Shown here piece by piece: positions 43,420 through 54,899 of a DNA stretch of 64,000 bases (position 1 is its first letter; each line of letters opens with the position of its first letter). The notes below the pieces were generated by a model. It was given only the letters and a program-made list of their open reading frames with translations. It ran no database searches and had not been told where the DNA came from. The translations under genes and the position numbers were made by a program. Source of the DNA: Streptomyces coffeae (GTDB lineage Bacteria > Actinomycetota > Actinomycetes > Streptomycetales > Streptomycetaceae); contig NZ_JAERRF010000021.1 of the NCBI RefSeq assembly GCF_016741875.1, positions 98,594 to 162,593 of the forward strand, written 5' to 3'.

Positions 43420-43848
43420 ATGGCCGAGGTCAGCGCGCAGGCACGTATCGAAGCACCGGCCGAGCGGATCTGGGCCACCCTCACGGACCCCTCCTCGTAC
43501 GGGGACTGGAACGCCACCCACACCGGCTTCCCCCAGGGCTACCCCGAACGTGTCGATACGGCGACGACCTACTCGGAGAACATGAAGCTCATGGGCTTTC
43601 CCGCCGAGGTGAACTGGACCGTGGAGCACTGTGAACCGGCCCGGCTGCTGGCCACCCGGGGCAAGGGCCCGATGGGGGTCAATCTCGGGATGCGCTACAC
43701 ACTCACCCCGGACGGCGATGCCACGACGGTCCGGATCGACGGGCAGTTCACCGGGGGCGCGGTGTCCCTGATGGCCGCGAAACTCAAGGAGTCGGCGACC
43801 AGCGCGCTCGAGGAGTCACTGCGCAGGCTGGGCGCACTCGTCGGCTGA
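43420..43848 (+). CDS. SRPBCC-family (START-like) protein
   Basis: 142 residues. I chose ATG 43420 with GGAAGG upstream. It is a polyketide-cyclase/START-like helix-grip fold: AQARIEAPAERIWATLTDPSSYGDWNATHTGF (about 6-37) is the typical opening, ending with a long C-terminal helix (AKLKESATSALEESLRRLGALV). It probably binds a hydrophobic ligand. It follows the HAD gene by 31 bp and may be co-transcribed. Confidence 0.88.
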   Translation: MAEVSAQARIEAPAERIWATLTDPSSYGDWNATHTGFPQGYPERVDTATTYSENMKLMGFPAEVNWTVEHCEPARLLATRGKGPMGVNLGMRYTLTPDGDATTVRIDGQFTGGAVSLMAAKLKESATSALEESLRRLGALVG

Positions 43849-43867
43849 GGCCCGCCGGTCGCAGACG

Positions 43868-43889
43868 GGGGCCGAAGCCCATCGGCCCC
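43868..43889. terminator. GC-rich hairpin between convergent genes
   Basis: GGGGCCG (43868-43874) pairs with CGGCCCC (43883-43889) around an 8-nt loop, between the SRPBCC and PadR stop codons. It is a likely bidirectional terminator without a U-tract. Confidence 0.5.
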
Positions 43890-43926
43890 GGCCCCCGCCC
43901 TTTCCGTGCCGTGCCCCCCTACGGCA

Positions 43927-44586
43927 TCAGCGCTCACCGCTCGCGGCGCCGTCGCCGCCCTCGCCGCTCTCGCCGCTCTCGTCGTCCTGCTCGGCGAGGA
44001 TCAGATACATCCGCTTGCGCGACTCGTTGATAACGGCGATGGCCTTCTTGCGCTGCTCGGGCGTACCGGTCTTCCAGACCTGCCCGAACGCCTCCATCAG
44101 ACCGAACCCGGCCTGCCGGATCTCCTGCATCGCCTCCCAGTCGATGCCGCGACCGGCCTCCTCCCAGGGGGCCTGCGCTCCGGCATCGGCCTCGGTACGA
44201 CCCTCCTCGGTGAGCGCGAACAGCTTCTTGCCGCCCTCGCTCTCGCTACTGATGAGCCCTTCGTCCTCCAGCAGCTGAAGGGTCGGGTAGACCGAACCGG
44301 GGCTCGGCTTCCACGCCCCTTCGCTGCGCTCGGCGATCTCCTGGATCATCTCGTAGCCGTGCATCGGGCGGTCCTTGAGCAGGGCGAGGATCGAGGCGCG
44401 CACATCGCCGCGCCGCGCCCGGCCCCGTGAGCCCCTGCCGCCGGGCCCACCCCGGCCGCGGCCCCCGAACGGAGGCCCGCCGAAGGGGGGTCCGAACGGG
44501 CCGAAGGCCGCGCGCCGCTCCTCGCCGTCGCCCCGGCCCCGGTGGCCGGGTCCGCAGTGTCCATGTCGGTGTCCTGGGGAACGCAT
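43927..44586 (-). CDS. PadR-family regulator
   Basis: 219 residues; ATG with AAAGGAG upstream. The first 60 residues are Gly/Arg/Pro-rich and His-rich at the start, an unusual low-complexity arm that may bind metal or DNA. The PadR winged helix spans about 60-135 (RASILALLKDRPMHGYEMIQEIAERSEGAWKPSPGSVYPTLQLLEDEGL). A C-terminal dimerisation helix follows. It is divergent from a phzF-like gene with palindromic CGATATATCG in between, so it likely represses itself and perhaps phzF. Confidence 0.9.
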   Translation of the reverse strand: MRSPGHRHGHCGPGHRGRGDGEERRAAFGPFGPPFGGPPFGGRGRGGPGGRGSRGRARRGDVRASILALLKDRPMHGYEMIQEIAERSEGAWKPSPGSVYPTLQLLEDEGLISSESEGGKKLFALTEEGRTEADAGAQAPWEEAGRGIDWEAMQEIRQAGFGLMEAFGQVWKTGTPEQRKKAIAVINESRKRMYLILAEQDDESGESGEGGDGAASGER

Positions 44587-44627
44587 CGTGACGCTCCTTT
44601 CGTCGTCGATCCATCACGATGCTTCGA

Positions 44628-44667
44628 CGATATATCGGAACCGATCGAACGACAAGCCCCCGATATA
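44628..44667. promoter_or_regulatory. CGATATA repeats upstream of padR
   Basis: The perfect palindrome CGATATATCG at 44628-44637 and a further CGATATA at 44661-44667 (33 bp apart) form an AT-rich island in the padR-phzF divergent region. They are likely PadR binding sites. Confidence 0.5.
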
Positions 44668-44735
44668 GCCCGGCCGGGCCACACCGCGAGAATTGGCCAT
44701 GGTCAACACCGTCGGAGGCCGCCTACGGTCGAGGC

Positions 44736-45551
44736 ATGCGCATACGAATCGTCGACGCGTTCACCGACCGCCCCTTCGCCGGGAACCCGGCGGGAGTCAT
44801 GCTCTTCGACACGGACGCCTTCCCGGACGACGACCGGCTCCAGCGGATCGCCGCCGAGGTCAACCTGTCCGAGACCGCGTTCGCCCGCCCCCTGCCCGAG
44901 GCGGCCGAGGCCGACTGGGCGCTGCGCTGGTTCACGCCGACCACCGAGGTCAGCATGTGCGGTCACGCCACCCTCGCCACCGCCCACATCCTGCGCACCA
45001 CAGGCACCGCGACCGGCACCGTCCGCTTTGCCACGCTCAGCGGGGTGCTGTCCGCGACCGCCGAGGACAGCGACACCATCACCCTGGACTTCCCGACGGC
45101 CGAACTGACCGACATGCAGGTGCCGGGCGCCCTGGCCGACGCGCTCGGGGTGAAGGTGCTCTCCGCCCGGGACACCGGACCGCACGTCGGCGACATCCTG
45201 GTGGAGGTGGCCGACGAGAAGACGGTGCGCGCCCTCACACCCGATCTGGCGCCGCTGGCCCATCTGGCCGGACGGGCCGTGATCGTGACCGCGCCGGCCG
45301 AGGACCCGTCCCGCGGCTACGACTTCGTCTCACGGGTCTTCGCACCGGCCGTCGGTATCGACGAGGACCCGGTGACCGGCAGCGCGCACACCGCGCTCGC
45401 CCCCTTCTGGTCCGCCCGGCTCGGCCGCACCGAGCTCACCGGCCTCCAGGCGTCCGCCCGTACCGGACTGGTGCGTACCGCGCTGCGCGGTGACCGCACC
45501 CTGCTGACCGGCGGCGCGGTCACGGTCATCGACGGGGAACTGCTGGTCTGA
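44736..45551 (+). CDS. PhzF-family isomerase/epimerase
   Basis: 271 residues. I chose ATG 44736, with GGAGG about 18 bases and GAGG 3 bases upstream. It has the diaminopimelate-epimerase-like double fold of PhzF: RIVDAFTDRPFAGNPAGVML (residues 3-22), VNLSETAFARP with catalytic Glu (about 45), FTPTTEVSMCGHATLATAH (about 67-85) and the second-half DEDPVTGSAHTALAPFW. No other phenazine genes are present, so it is a stand-alone isomerase. It is divergent from the PadR regulator. The substrate is unknown. Confidence 0.9.
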   Translation: MRIRIVDAFTDRPFAGNPAGVMLFDTDAFPDDDRLQRIAAEVNLSETAFARPLPEAAEADWALRWFTPTTEVSMCGHATLATAHILRTTGTATGTVRFATLSGVLSATAEDSDTITLDFPTAELTDMQVPGALADALGVKVLSARDTGPHVGDILVEVADEKTVRALTPDLAPLAHLAGRAVIVTAPAEDPSRGYDFVSRVFAPAVGIDEDPVTGSAHTALAPFWSARLGRTELTGLQASARTGLVRTALRGDRTLLTGGAVTVIDGELLV

Positions 45552-45598
45552 GCCCCCGCCCACCGTCCGGCCTGCGCTGTGCCCCGATGGGGGGCGGG

Positions 45599-46399
45599 TC
45601 AGGCGGTGGGCAGCCAGTCCACCCGGCCCGCCAGCAGCGCGTAGCCGACGAACGCCACGATGTCGATCAGCGCATGGGCGGCCACCAGCGGCCCGACCCG
45701 CCCCCACCGGCGGTAGAGCAGGACGAAGATCACGCCCATCGCCATATTGCCGAAGAAGCCGCCGATCCCCTGGTAGAGGTGGTACGAGCCGCGCAGCACC
45801 GAACTGGCCAGCAGTGCGGCCATCGGGGTCCACCCCAACTGCCCGAGCCTGCGCAGCAGATAGCCGACCACGATCACCTCCTCCAGCACGGCGTTCTGCG
45901 CCGCGGAGGCGATCAGGACCGGGATCTTCCACCAGACATCGGGCAGCGCCTCGGGCACCACCGTCAGATTGCCCCCGGCGGCCCGCGCGCCCAGGTAGAG
46001 CAGCAGCCCGGTGCCGCCGATACCGGCGGCGACCACCGCTCCCCAGCCCAGATCAAAACGCGGCCGGGTCCGGTCGAAGCCGATCGCGCGCAGCCCCATA
46101 CCCTCCCGCAGCAGCAGATGGGCCACCAGCACGACCGGGACCAGAGCGGTGGTGATCCCGAAGAGCTGCCAGGCGAGGTCGAGCCAGGGCCGCCCCGGAG
46201 CCTCGGAGGCGTTGAGCGTGGCGGCCTGGTCCTTCAGCCCACCGGGCCGGGTCACCGAGCCCACAAAGTTGATCAGCGCGGACAGCGCGCTCGCCCCCAG
46301 CGACAGCGCCAGCACCAACAGCGTCTCGTTGCGCAGGGTCCGCCGCGAGAGCCCGCTCTCGTACACGGGCAGCTCCGCGTCGCGCGCCTGTGACCGCAC
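45599..46399 (-). CDS. CPBP-family intramembrane metalloprotease
   Basis: 266 residues from GTG 46399, chosen for GGAGG with a 5-nt spacer; the frame also allows GTG 46411. There are seven to eight hydrophobic segments. The CPBP/Abi core motifs are visible: EE in AVLEEVIVVGYLLRRL (about residue 163), the second-motif His in LRGSYHLYQG (about 197) and the final AHALID (about 234). It probably cleaves membrane-embedded or prenylated substrates, or serves bacteriocin immunity as in other CPBP proteins. It is a stand-alone gene convergent with phzF. Confidence 0.88.
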   Translation of the reverse strand: MRSQARDAELPVYESGLSRRTLRNETLLVLALSLGASALSALINFVGSVTRPGGLKDQAATLNASEAPGRPWLDLAWQLFGITTALVPVVLVAHLLLREGMGLRAIGFDRTRPRFDLGWGAVVAAGIGGTGLLLYLGARAAGGNLTVVPEALPDVWWKIPVLIASAAQNAVLEEVIVVGYLLRRLGQLGWTPMAALLASSVLRGSYHLYQGIGGFFGNMAMGVIFVLLYRRWGRVGPLVAAHALIDIVAFVGYALLAGRVDWLPTA

Positions 46400-46541
46400 T
46401 CCTGCCTCCACTCCGTCCGGGGCACCGCACCGGTCCGGCGACCTGGACGACTCCGGTCACTCTGGCTCGCTCCGGCCCCTCAAGGCCCTTCCCGACCGGA
46501 CAATACGTGGTCGCCGGGGTGGCCGTGCGGCGGGCCCGGGA

Positions 46542-48044
46542 TCAGCCGGAGAGGTCGGTCGGCCAGGTGTGCACCGGTGCGTCGGTGCGCATCAGGGCAC
46601 AGTAGCGGCGGGTCATGGCGGCCAGCGCCGCGTCCCGCCCCAGCCCGCTGCCCAGCGCCCGGTGATAGGTCGCGGCCTGCCAGGACGCCCCGTTGGTCCG
46701 CAGCTTGCAGCGCTCCTCGATCACGCCGAGATAGCGGTCGCGGTCGGCGGGCTCGACCCCCCAGCCGTCCAGCCCGGCCGCGGCCAGCGGCAGCAGTTCC
46801 TCGCGCACCAGCCGGACGGCGGGCGTACGCACCAGGGAGGTCGAGCGGCCGGTCCTGGGCCACTGGAGGACCGCGTCGATGCCATGGCGGCAGGCCGCGT
46901 CGAAGTTGTTCGCGGCGGCGGTGAACGGCAGCCGGGACCACACCGGGCGGGGCTCCTCCGCCAGCGCCCGGACCAGTCCGTAGTAGAAGGCCGCGTTGGC
47001 GATGACATCGGTGACGGTGGGGCCCGCGGGCAGCACCCGGTTCTCCACCCGCAGATGCGGCACCCCGCCCGCGACGTCGTAGACGGGCCGGTTCCAGCGG
47101 TAGATCGTGCCGTTGTGCAGCACCAGTTCATGGAAGGCGGGCACACCCCCGTCCTCCAGCACCCGCAGCGGGTCCTCGTCCTGACCGGCCGACAGCAGCG
47201 GGGGGAAGTAGCGCAGATTCTCCTCGAACAGCTCATAGGCGTCGCTGATCCAGCGCTCGCCGAACCAGGTGCGCGGCCGGACGCCCTGGGCGGCGTACTC
47301 CGGCGGACGGACATCGGTGGCCTGGAGGAACAGCGGCGGCCTGGACTCCCGCCACGCCTCCCGCCCGAAGACGAAGGGGGAGTTGGCGCCCACCGCGATC
47401 TGCACGGCGGCCACCGCCTGCGCCGCGTTCCACACCGCCGCGAACCGCCCCGGGGTGACCTGGAGATGGAGCTGTACGGAGGTGCAGGCGGCCTCGGGGG
47501 CGATCGTGGCGCTGGCGTAGGTGAAGCGCTCCTGGCCCTCGATGTCGATGAGGAAATCCTCGCCACGGGCGGCCAGCATCTGTTCGTTGAGGAGTTTGTA
47601 GCGGTCGTCGTAGGAGAGGTTCGCCGATCCCAGGTCGCGGGCGGCAAGGGTCGGGAGAATTCCGATCATCACGATCTCGGAGGACACTTCCCGCGCCTTG
47701 CGGTCGGCATATGACAACCCGGTTCGAAGCTCCTCGGAGAGCTGGTCGAGAACACGTCCGTGCAAACGGTGCGGCACGATGTTCACTTCAAGATTGCACT
47801 GCCCGAGTTCGGTCTGGAAATCATGGCTCGCGATGCGTTCCAGAACCTCCGCGTTCATCATCCTGGGCATCCCGTCGGCACCGGCGAGATTGAGTTCGAT
47901 CTCCAGCCCCATGAGATTCCGCGGGCGGTCGAATCGCTTCTCCGCCAGGAGCCGGCCGAGCCCGTCCAGGCACTGCCGGAGCCGACCGCGCTGCCGCTGC
48001 CGACCGGACGGGTCGAACTCACCGGCTACGACCTTCTCCCCCAT
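46542..48044 (-). CDS. Glutamate-cysteine ligase (GCS2 family)
   Basis: 500 residues. I chose ATG 48044 with GGAAGGA upstream. The GCS2-type fold is indicated by LMGLEIELNLAG (about residue 45), HDFQTELGQCNLEVNI (about 80), QLHLQVTPGRFAAVWNAA (about 190) and HLRVENRVLPAGPT (about 335). These are the glutamate/ATP-grasp-like signatures of gamma-glutamylcysteine synthetases, including EgtA-like enzymes. The product could feed ergothioneine or other gamma-glutamyl compounds, since actinomycetes use mycothiol rather than glutathione. No egtBCD genes are adjacent. The long upstream region is gene-free. Confidence 0.85.
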   Translation of the reverse strand: MGEKVVAGEFDPSGRQRQRGRLRQCLDGLGRLLAEKRFDRPRNLMGLEIELNLAGADGMPRMMNAEVLERIASHDFQTELGQCNLEVNIVPHRLHGRVLDQLSEELRTGLSYADRKAREVSSEIVMIGILPTLAARDLGSANLSYDDRYKLLNEQMLAARGEDFLIDIEGQERFTYASATIAPEAACTSVQLHLQVTPGRFAAVWNAAQAVAAVQIAVGANSPFVFGREAWRESRPPLFLQATDVRPPEYAAQGVRPRTWFGERWISDAYELFEENLRYFPPLLSAGQDEDPLRVLEDGGVPAFHELVLHNGTIYRWNRPVYDVAGGVPHLRVENRVLPAGPTVTDVIANAAFYYGLVRALAEEPRPVWSRLPFTAAANNFDAACRHGIDAVLQWPRTGRSTSLVRTPAVRLVREELLPLAAAGLDGWGVEPADRDRYLGVIEERCKLRTNGASWQAATYHRALGSGLGRDAALAAMTRRYCALMRTDAPVHTWPTDLSG

Positions 48045-48499
48045 CGAAGCGTCCTTCCTCGAGTGGATCACCGGCGTCAGCCGCGTACACCACGCTCGAT
48101 GATGCCCACCAATGTGATCGATAACGCCCCGTGCGGACCGCCCAGCCGGTACGCTCTCAACTACGGCGCAATGGGCCGGGGAAATGCACCGGCGAGATCC
48201 AGCCTACCGCGATGACGACAAAAAGCCAGGTCATATCCGTGCATCTGGCACAGAATCGGGGAAAATCCCCACGCCTGCGCGGTCCTGAATACCTCTTGTC
48301 GGCAATACCGCGCACAGCTAGCGGAAACATGCCGGGAACACAGTGCGTATAAACTCGGTTAACGAGGCGGAGAGATAACGCCCGGACAGATTGTCCCGGC
48401 CCCCTCTGACCCGCGTATGACCCTCGCACACCGACAGCGTTGTCGACCCATGGCTTTGCTGCCGCTTCACCGTGTCTCCTGAGTGAGAGGCCACCCACC
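48045..48499. other. 455-bp divergent intergenic region
   Basis: The gap between the glutamate-cysteine ligase and the hypothetical gene at 48500 is AT-richer than its surroundings. It holds an ECF-like promoter (48334-48360) reading rightward. It also holds an 18-nt element (48211-48228, minus orientation) shared with the PRC gene leader. A 25-codon frame on the minus strand (48157-48234) has no ribosome binding site. Confidence 0.6.
48334..48360 (+). promoter_or_regulatory. ECF-type (SigR-like) promoter
   Basis: GGGAAC (48334-48339), then exactly 18 nt, then GTT (48358-48360) matches the SigR consensus GGGAAT-N18-GTT in all but one base. It points to the hypothetical gene at 48500. Confidence 0.5.
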
Positions 48500-49087
48500 A
48501 TGCCGCTGCACGCGCCCCCGGCTCCCGCGCCCGCCCTGCGCAGCGTCCTCACGGCCCTCGGTTCCCCCACCGCCGTCCATGAGGTCCGCACCCCGGGACT
48601 CACCGCCCTCACGGGCCCCTTCGAACCCGAACTCCCGCTGCCCGTCCATGTCCTGGACGCCATCAACACACCCACCGGATCGCCGCGGACCCGGCTCCAC
48701 GGATGGCGCTTCGTACTCCGCGACGAGGGCCGTACGGTGGCCGCCGCGGAGGCGCGGCTCACCGCCGACGGCTGGGCGTTCTCACACTTCTCCGAGGGGC
48801 CGTACGTCGCGTCGGCCGAACTGGCCCTGCGCGAGGCGCAGTCGCTGCCCGCGGCGTACCAGCCGCGGCTGCTGTCGATCCCGGAGATGTACATGGTCAC
48901 GCTGTGGCTGCACGAGAACCCCGCGGCGGACGCGGCCGACGGCCGTCTGGGCGCGGGCGATCTGCTGGTGCCACTGGCCCCGGCCCCGCCCGGGATCGCG
49001 GCCCACCGGGCGCACCGCGCGGCGGATCTGCTGCCGGTGCTCACCCTGCGGCTGACCCCGGCACCACTCTTGGGCTCACCCGCCTGA
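48500..49087 (+). CDS. Conserved hypothetical protein
   Basis: 195 residues. I chose ATG 48500, with GTGAGAGG upstream. It is soluble, Pro- and Leu-rich, and alpha/beta in look, with a central segment RLHGWRFVLRDEGRTVAAAEARLTADG (about 55-82) resembling a small sheet domain. No catalytic motif or membrane segment is visible. A SigR-like promoter 140 bp upstream suggests induction by thiol or envelope stress, and a strong hairpin terminator follows. I do not recognise a family. Confidence 0.75.
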   Translation: MPLHAPPAPAPALRSVLTALGSPTAVHEVRTPGLTALTGPFEPELPLPVHVLDAINTPTGSPRTRLHGWRFVLRDEGRTVAAAEARLTADGWAFSHFSEGPYVASAELALREAQSLPAAYQPRLLSIPEMYMVTLWLHENPAADAADGRLGAGDLLVPLAPAPPGIAAHRAHRAADLLPVLTLRLTPAPLLGSPA

Positions 49088-49098
49088 CCAGCGCCTTC

Positions 49099-49156
49099 AC
49101 CAGGAGCGGAGCGCCCTGTGACCACCAGGTCACAGGGCGCTCCGCTGCGTCCTGGT
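49099..49156. terminator. Very strong hairpin terminator
   Basis: AGCGGAGCGCCCTGTGACC (49105-49123) and its perfect complement (49128-49146) give a 19-bp stem with a 4-nt loop. It is extended by ACCAGG (49099-49104) pairing with CCTGGT (49151-49156) across a 4-nt bulge. It lies 11 bp after the stop of the hypothetical gene. Confidence 0.8.
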
Positions 49157-49350
49157 AACAGTCCCGCCGCGATGAACCGTCCGGACGGGTGATGCGTCAT
49201 TATCTAGCGAGACCGGTACCGCGAAATCCCTGCGGAATCCCGCCCGTAGGGCAACACTGGGAGCAACCGACCAACTCACCACGGGGGGCGGCCATGAACG
49301 CCGCGAAGAACCGCAGCACCTTCACCACACCGCAGCGAAAGATCCCTGCC

Positions 49351-49557
49351 ATGTGCCAGCATCAACCACCTTGCCCGTCAGCCGACTCCGCCGACCGGGA
49401 GGCCGCCCATCTCGTGGCGCACCACCCCGAGCAGGGCTGGAGCCTGCTGTGCAACGGCGTCCTGCTCTTCGAGGACACCGGTGAGCTGCTGCCGGACGGG
49501 CGGGTCATCGCCCCGTGCCGACCGCGGGGTTCCGAGCACATCGTGACCGCCGCCTAG
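49351..49557 (+). CDS. DUF5999 small protein
   Basis: 68 residues from ATG 49351. An in-frame ATG at 49294 with a GGGGGG ribosome binding site would give 87 residues. It matches the small Streptomyces family beginning MCQHQPPCPSADSADREAA and containing HHPEQGWSLLCNGVLLFEDTGELLPDG. Two N-terminal Cys plus His, and two later Cys, could bind a metal ion. The function is unknown. The family is widespread in the genus and often near developmental genes, but nothing here fixes a role. Confidence 0.85.
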   Translation: MCQHQPPCPSADSADREAAHLVAHHPEQGWSLLCNGVLLFEDTGELLPDGRVIAPCRPRGSEHIVTAA

Positions 49558-49610
49558 GCGTCGTACCACCGCCGTTCGGGCCCCCGCGGCCGGAGCGGCG
49601 GAGACAGACC

Positions 49611-49672
49611 GGGGCCGGCCCGGCGCCTTCGCCGAACCGGCCCCACATCCCGGGGTGCCTGATGGCACCCCG
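49611..49672. terminator. Double hairpin between DUF5999 and gcvP
   Basis: GGGGCCGG (49611-49618) pairs with CCGGCCCC (49637-49644). A second perfect stem, CGGGGTGCC (49651-49659) with GGCACCCCG (49664-49672), has a TGAT loop. Lying between convergent stops, they can terminate both genes. Confidence 0.65.
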
Positions 49673-49693
49673 TTCGCATGTCCAGCCCGCTGT

Positions 49694-52606
<2,913 letters not shown>

Positions 52607-52668
52607 CTGCGGGGGCCTCCTGGTCTGCACGACCGACGAGGGGCACCACGGCGCGGGTGCCCGGACGG

Positions 52669-52889
52669 CCTCCCCCTCTGTCATCAACCTGAGAGCTTCA
52701 CCGGCCCGCGTACGACCGGCTTTCACCGTCGGTGAGGAGGGGTTCGGAGCGACGCCCGCCCGCGGCCCACCCTGCTTTCCAGAGTGACCTCACCCGCACG
52801 GTACGTGTGCCTGAGAGATTCCGGGGAGGATTTGCTCCTTCGGCGCCTCCGACAGAAATCGACGGAGAACTCTCCCGCACGGGGTCTAC
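52669..52889 (-). ncRNA. Tandem glycine riboswitch
   Basis: On the minus strand aptamer 1 (about 52889-52775) shows GCGGGAGAG, GGCGCCGAAGGAGCAAATCC, CTCTCAGGCACA and the ending ACTCTGGAAAGCAGGG. Aptamer 2 (about 52774-52669) shows GTGAAGCTCTCAGGTTGATG and ends GACAGAGGGGGAGG. These are the conserved elements of both glycine-binding aptamers. It is 62 bp upstream of gcvP, which it should activate when glycine is abundant. Confidence 0.93.
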
Positions 52890-53012
52890 AGCCATAGCCA
52901 GCGTACCAGCGCATCTGTCGCATGGTGGGGGCGCCGACCGCTCGAGTGGCCGCGCGCGGCGATGTGGCTTTTTGTAGTTATCACTGGACAATTGCCACCT
53001 GTGGGAGAGAGC

Positions 53013-53330
53013 GTGCAGACCGATATCGACCCGCGGACCCTGATCGGCCGCAAGGCATTCGACCGCGAGGGCGCCAAGATCGGCACCGTGGACGAGGTCT
53101 ATCTCGACGACGCGACCGGCGAACCCGAGTGGGCGGCGGTACGCACCGGACTGTTCAGCCGGGATGTGTTCGTACCCCTGGAACCGAGCGAGGTCGTCGA
53201 CGACACCCTCCGGGTGCCCTACGACCGGGCACTGATCAAGGACGCCCCGGACTTCGGGGTCGGCCGCCATCTCTCGCCCGAGCAGGAGCTCCAGCTCTAC
53301 CACCACTACGGACTGGACGTCACCGGCTGA
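53013..53330 (+). CDS. PRC-barrel domain protein
   Basis: 105 residues from GTG 53013 (GGGAGAGA upstream). An ATG at 52962 is in frame but has no ribosome binding site. It is a single PRC-barrel: IGRKAFDREGAKIGTVDEVYLDDATGEPEWAAVRTGLFSRDVFVPL (about 9-54). The family occurs in photosynthetic reaction-centre H subunits, RimM and many actinobacterial stress or sporulation proteins. Its function here is unknown. The last 25 bp overlap the convergent polymerase gene. Confidence 0.9.
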   Translation: MQTDIDPRTLIGRKAFDREGAKIGTVDEVYLDDATGEPEWAAVRTGLFSRDVFVPLEPSEVVDDTLRVPYDRALIKDAPDFGVGRHLSPEQELQLYHHYGLDVTG

Positions 53331-54775
53331 CCCTGGCCGGAGCCCTGGCCCGGGGCCGTGGCGGCGCCAGGACCGTCGTGCGGGCCGGGACCCGGCTCCG
53401 GCTCCTCCGCGGGCGCCAGCAGCGGCAGCGGCTCACCCGGCTCCAGCGCGGGGTCGTCCACGGCGAACGTACGCACCCGGCCCGGCTCCGACCAGGGTGT
53501 CTCAAAACGCACCGTCACCCGGCCCACCCCGCTGCCCTGCACCCAGCCCGCGCCGAACTCGCTGTGCCGCACATCCACCCCCGGCAGCCAGCGCCGCGGT
53601 GCCCCGGTGTGCTCGGCCGCCTCCTCCGGGCCCGGCCCCGCGGTCTCGGGTCCCTCACCGCCCGGCGCCGCCTCCGCGTCCTCCAGCGCCTCGTGAGCGG
53701 CCTGCGCGGCCTGAGCGAACAGATCCTCCTGGGTGAAGTCCGCCAGGCCGCTCACACCCACTCCCAGCAGCCGTACACCCGCCGTGGTGTCCACGCTCTC
53801 CAGCAGCCGGGCCGCCGCCTCCCGCACCACCGCGGGGTCGTCCGTGGGCCCCCGCAGGGTCTCCGAGCGGGTCATCGTCGAGAAGTCGTACCGCCGGACC
53901 TTGAGCACGATCGTGCGCCCCGAGTGGCCCGCCGCGCGCAGCCGCCGCACACAGCGGTCGGCGAGCCGCGCGACCTCCAGCTGCACCCGGGTGCGGTCGG
54001 TCAGATCGACGTCGAAGGTGTCCTCCACCGACACGGATTTGGTGTCACGCTCGGCGACCACCGGACGCTCGTCCCGCCCGCAGGACATCAGATACAGCGA
54101 CGCCCCATGGGCCCGGCCCAGCAGCCGCACCAGCTCCGCCTCACCCGCCTCCCGGGTCTCCGCCACGGTGTGGATCCCGGCGCGGCGCAGCGCCTCTGCG
54201 GTGGCCGGGCCGACACCCGGGAGCGTGCGCACCGGCATCGGACCGAGCAGCTCCCGCTCCGTACCGGGCTCGATGACCACCAGACCGTCGGGCTTGGCCT
54301 GCTCCGAGGCGATCTTGGCGAGCATCTTGGACCCGGCCAGACCCACCGAGCCGGTCAGCCCGGTCACCGCCCGGATATCGGCCCGTAGGCGCTCCCCCAC
54401 CGCCCGCGCCGCACCGACGGTGGGCTCGGTGCCGCCCGCCTCCAGGTCCACGAACGCCTCGTCCAGACTGAGCGGCTCCACCAGCGGCGACAGGGTGTGC
54501 AGCAGCGCCATCACCGCTTCGCTCACCCGGCGGTACAAGGCGAAGCGGGGGGTGAGATACGCGGCGTTCGGACACAGCCGACGGGCCTGCGCCATCGCCA
54601 TGGCCGAATGCACCCCGAACACCCGCGCCTCGTAGGACGCGGTGGCGACCACGCCCCGCGGGCCGAGGCCGCCCACGATCACCGGCTTGCCGCGCAGGCT
54701 GGGCTTGGCCGCCTGCTCCGCCGCGGCGAAGAAGGCGTCCATGTCCAGATGCAGAATCGTCGGCGCAGCCCTCAC
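53306..54775 (-). CDS. dinB: DNA polymerase IV
   Basis: 489 residues from GTG 54775, which has no strong ribosome binding site. It is a Y-family polymerase with catalytic motifs ILHLDMDAFFAAAE (about 7-20) and EPLSLDEAFVDL (about 98-109), the helix-hairpin-helix LPGVGPATAEALRRAGI (about 180) and a little-finger domain (about 235-345). Beyond residue 400 there is an actinobacterial C-terminal extension with WLPGVDVRHSEFGAGWVQGSGVGRVTVRFE, which looks like a small beta domain. No beta-clamp pentapeptide was recognised at the extreme C-terminus. It performs error-prone translesion synthesis. Confidence 0.93.
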   Translation of the reverse strand: MRAAPTILHLDMDAFFAAAEQAAKPSLRGKPVIVGGLGPRGVVATASYEARVFGVHSAMAMAQARRLCPNAAYLTPRFALYRRVSEAVMALLHTLSPLVEPLSLDEAFVDLEAGGTEPTVGAARAVGERLRADIRAVTGLTGSVGLAGSKMLAKIASEQAKPDGLVVIEPGTERELLGPMPVRTLPGVGPATAEALRRAGIHTVAETREAGEAELVRLLGRAHGASLYLMSCGRDERPVVAERDTKSVSVEDTFDVDLTDRTRVQLEVARLADRCVRRLRAAGHSGRTIVLKVRRYDFSTMTRSETLRGPTDDPAVVREAAARLLESVDTTAGVRLLGVGVSGLADFTQEDLFAQAAQAAHEALEDAEAAPGGEGPETAGPGPEEAAEHTGAPRRWLPGVDVRHSEFGAGWVQGSGVGRVTVRFETPWSEPGRVRTFAVDDPALEPGEPLPLLAPAEEPEPGPGPHDGPGAATAPGQGSGQGQPVTSSP

Positions 54776-54899
54776 ATCTACCGATGCTGCCGCACGCCAC
54801 TGACAATTCCTTACGGCTCGGTTCGCCTCCGGGGCGCCAAAGCCCCTGTCGCCGGTAGGACCGAGCGAGCACACCCCGCGGTGAAGGGACCCCGGGCGA

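Noticed and set aside
44736..45551. Phenazine biosynthesis cluster suggested by a phzF-like gene
   Set aside because: PhzF homologues are often stand-alone isomerases, and no phzA-G neighbours are present.
48157..48234. 25-residue hydrophobic peptide (MTWLFVVIAVGW...) upstream of the glutamate-cysteine ligase
   Set aside because: No ribosome binding site and no Cys codons for an attenuator role. The DNA motif shared with the PRC leader is reported instead.
53306..54775. Complete SOS mutagenesis cassette around dinB
   Set aside because: No imuA', imuB or dnaE2 gene is adjacent; dinB stands alone.
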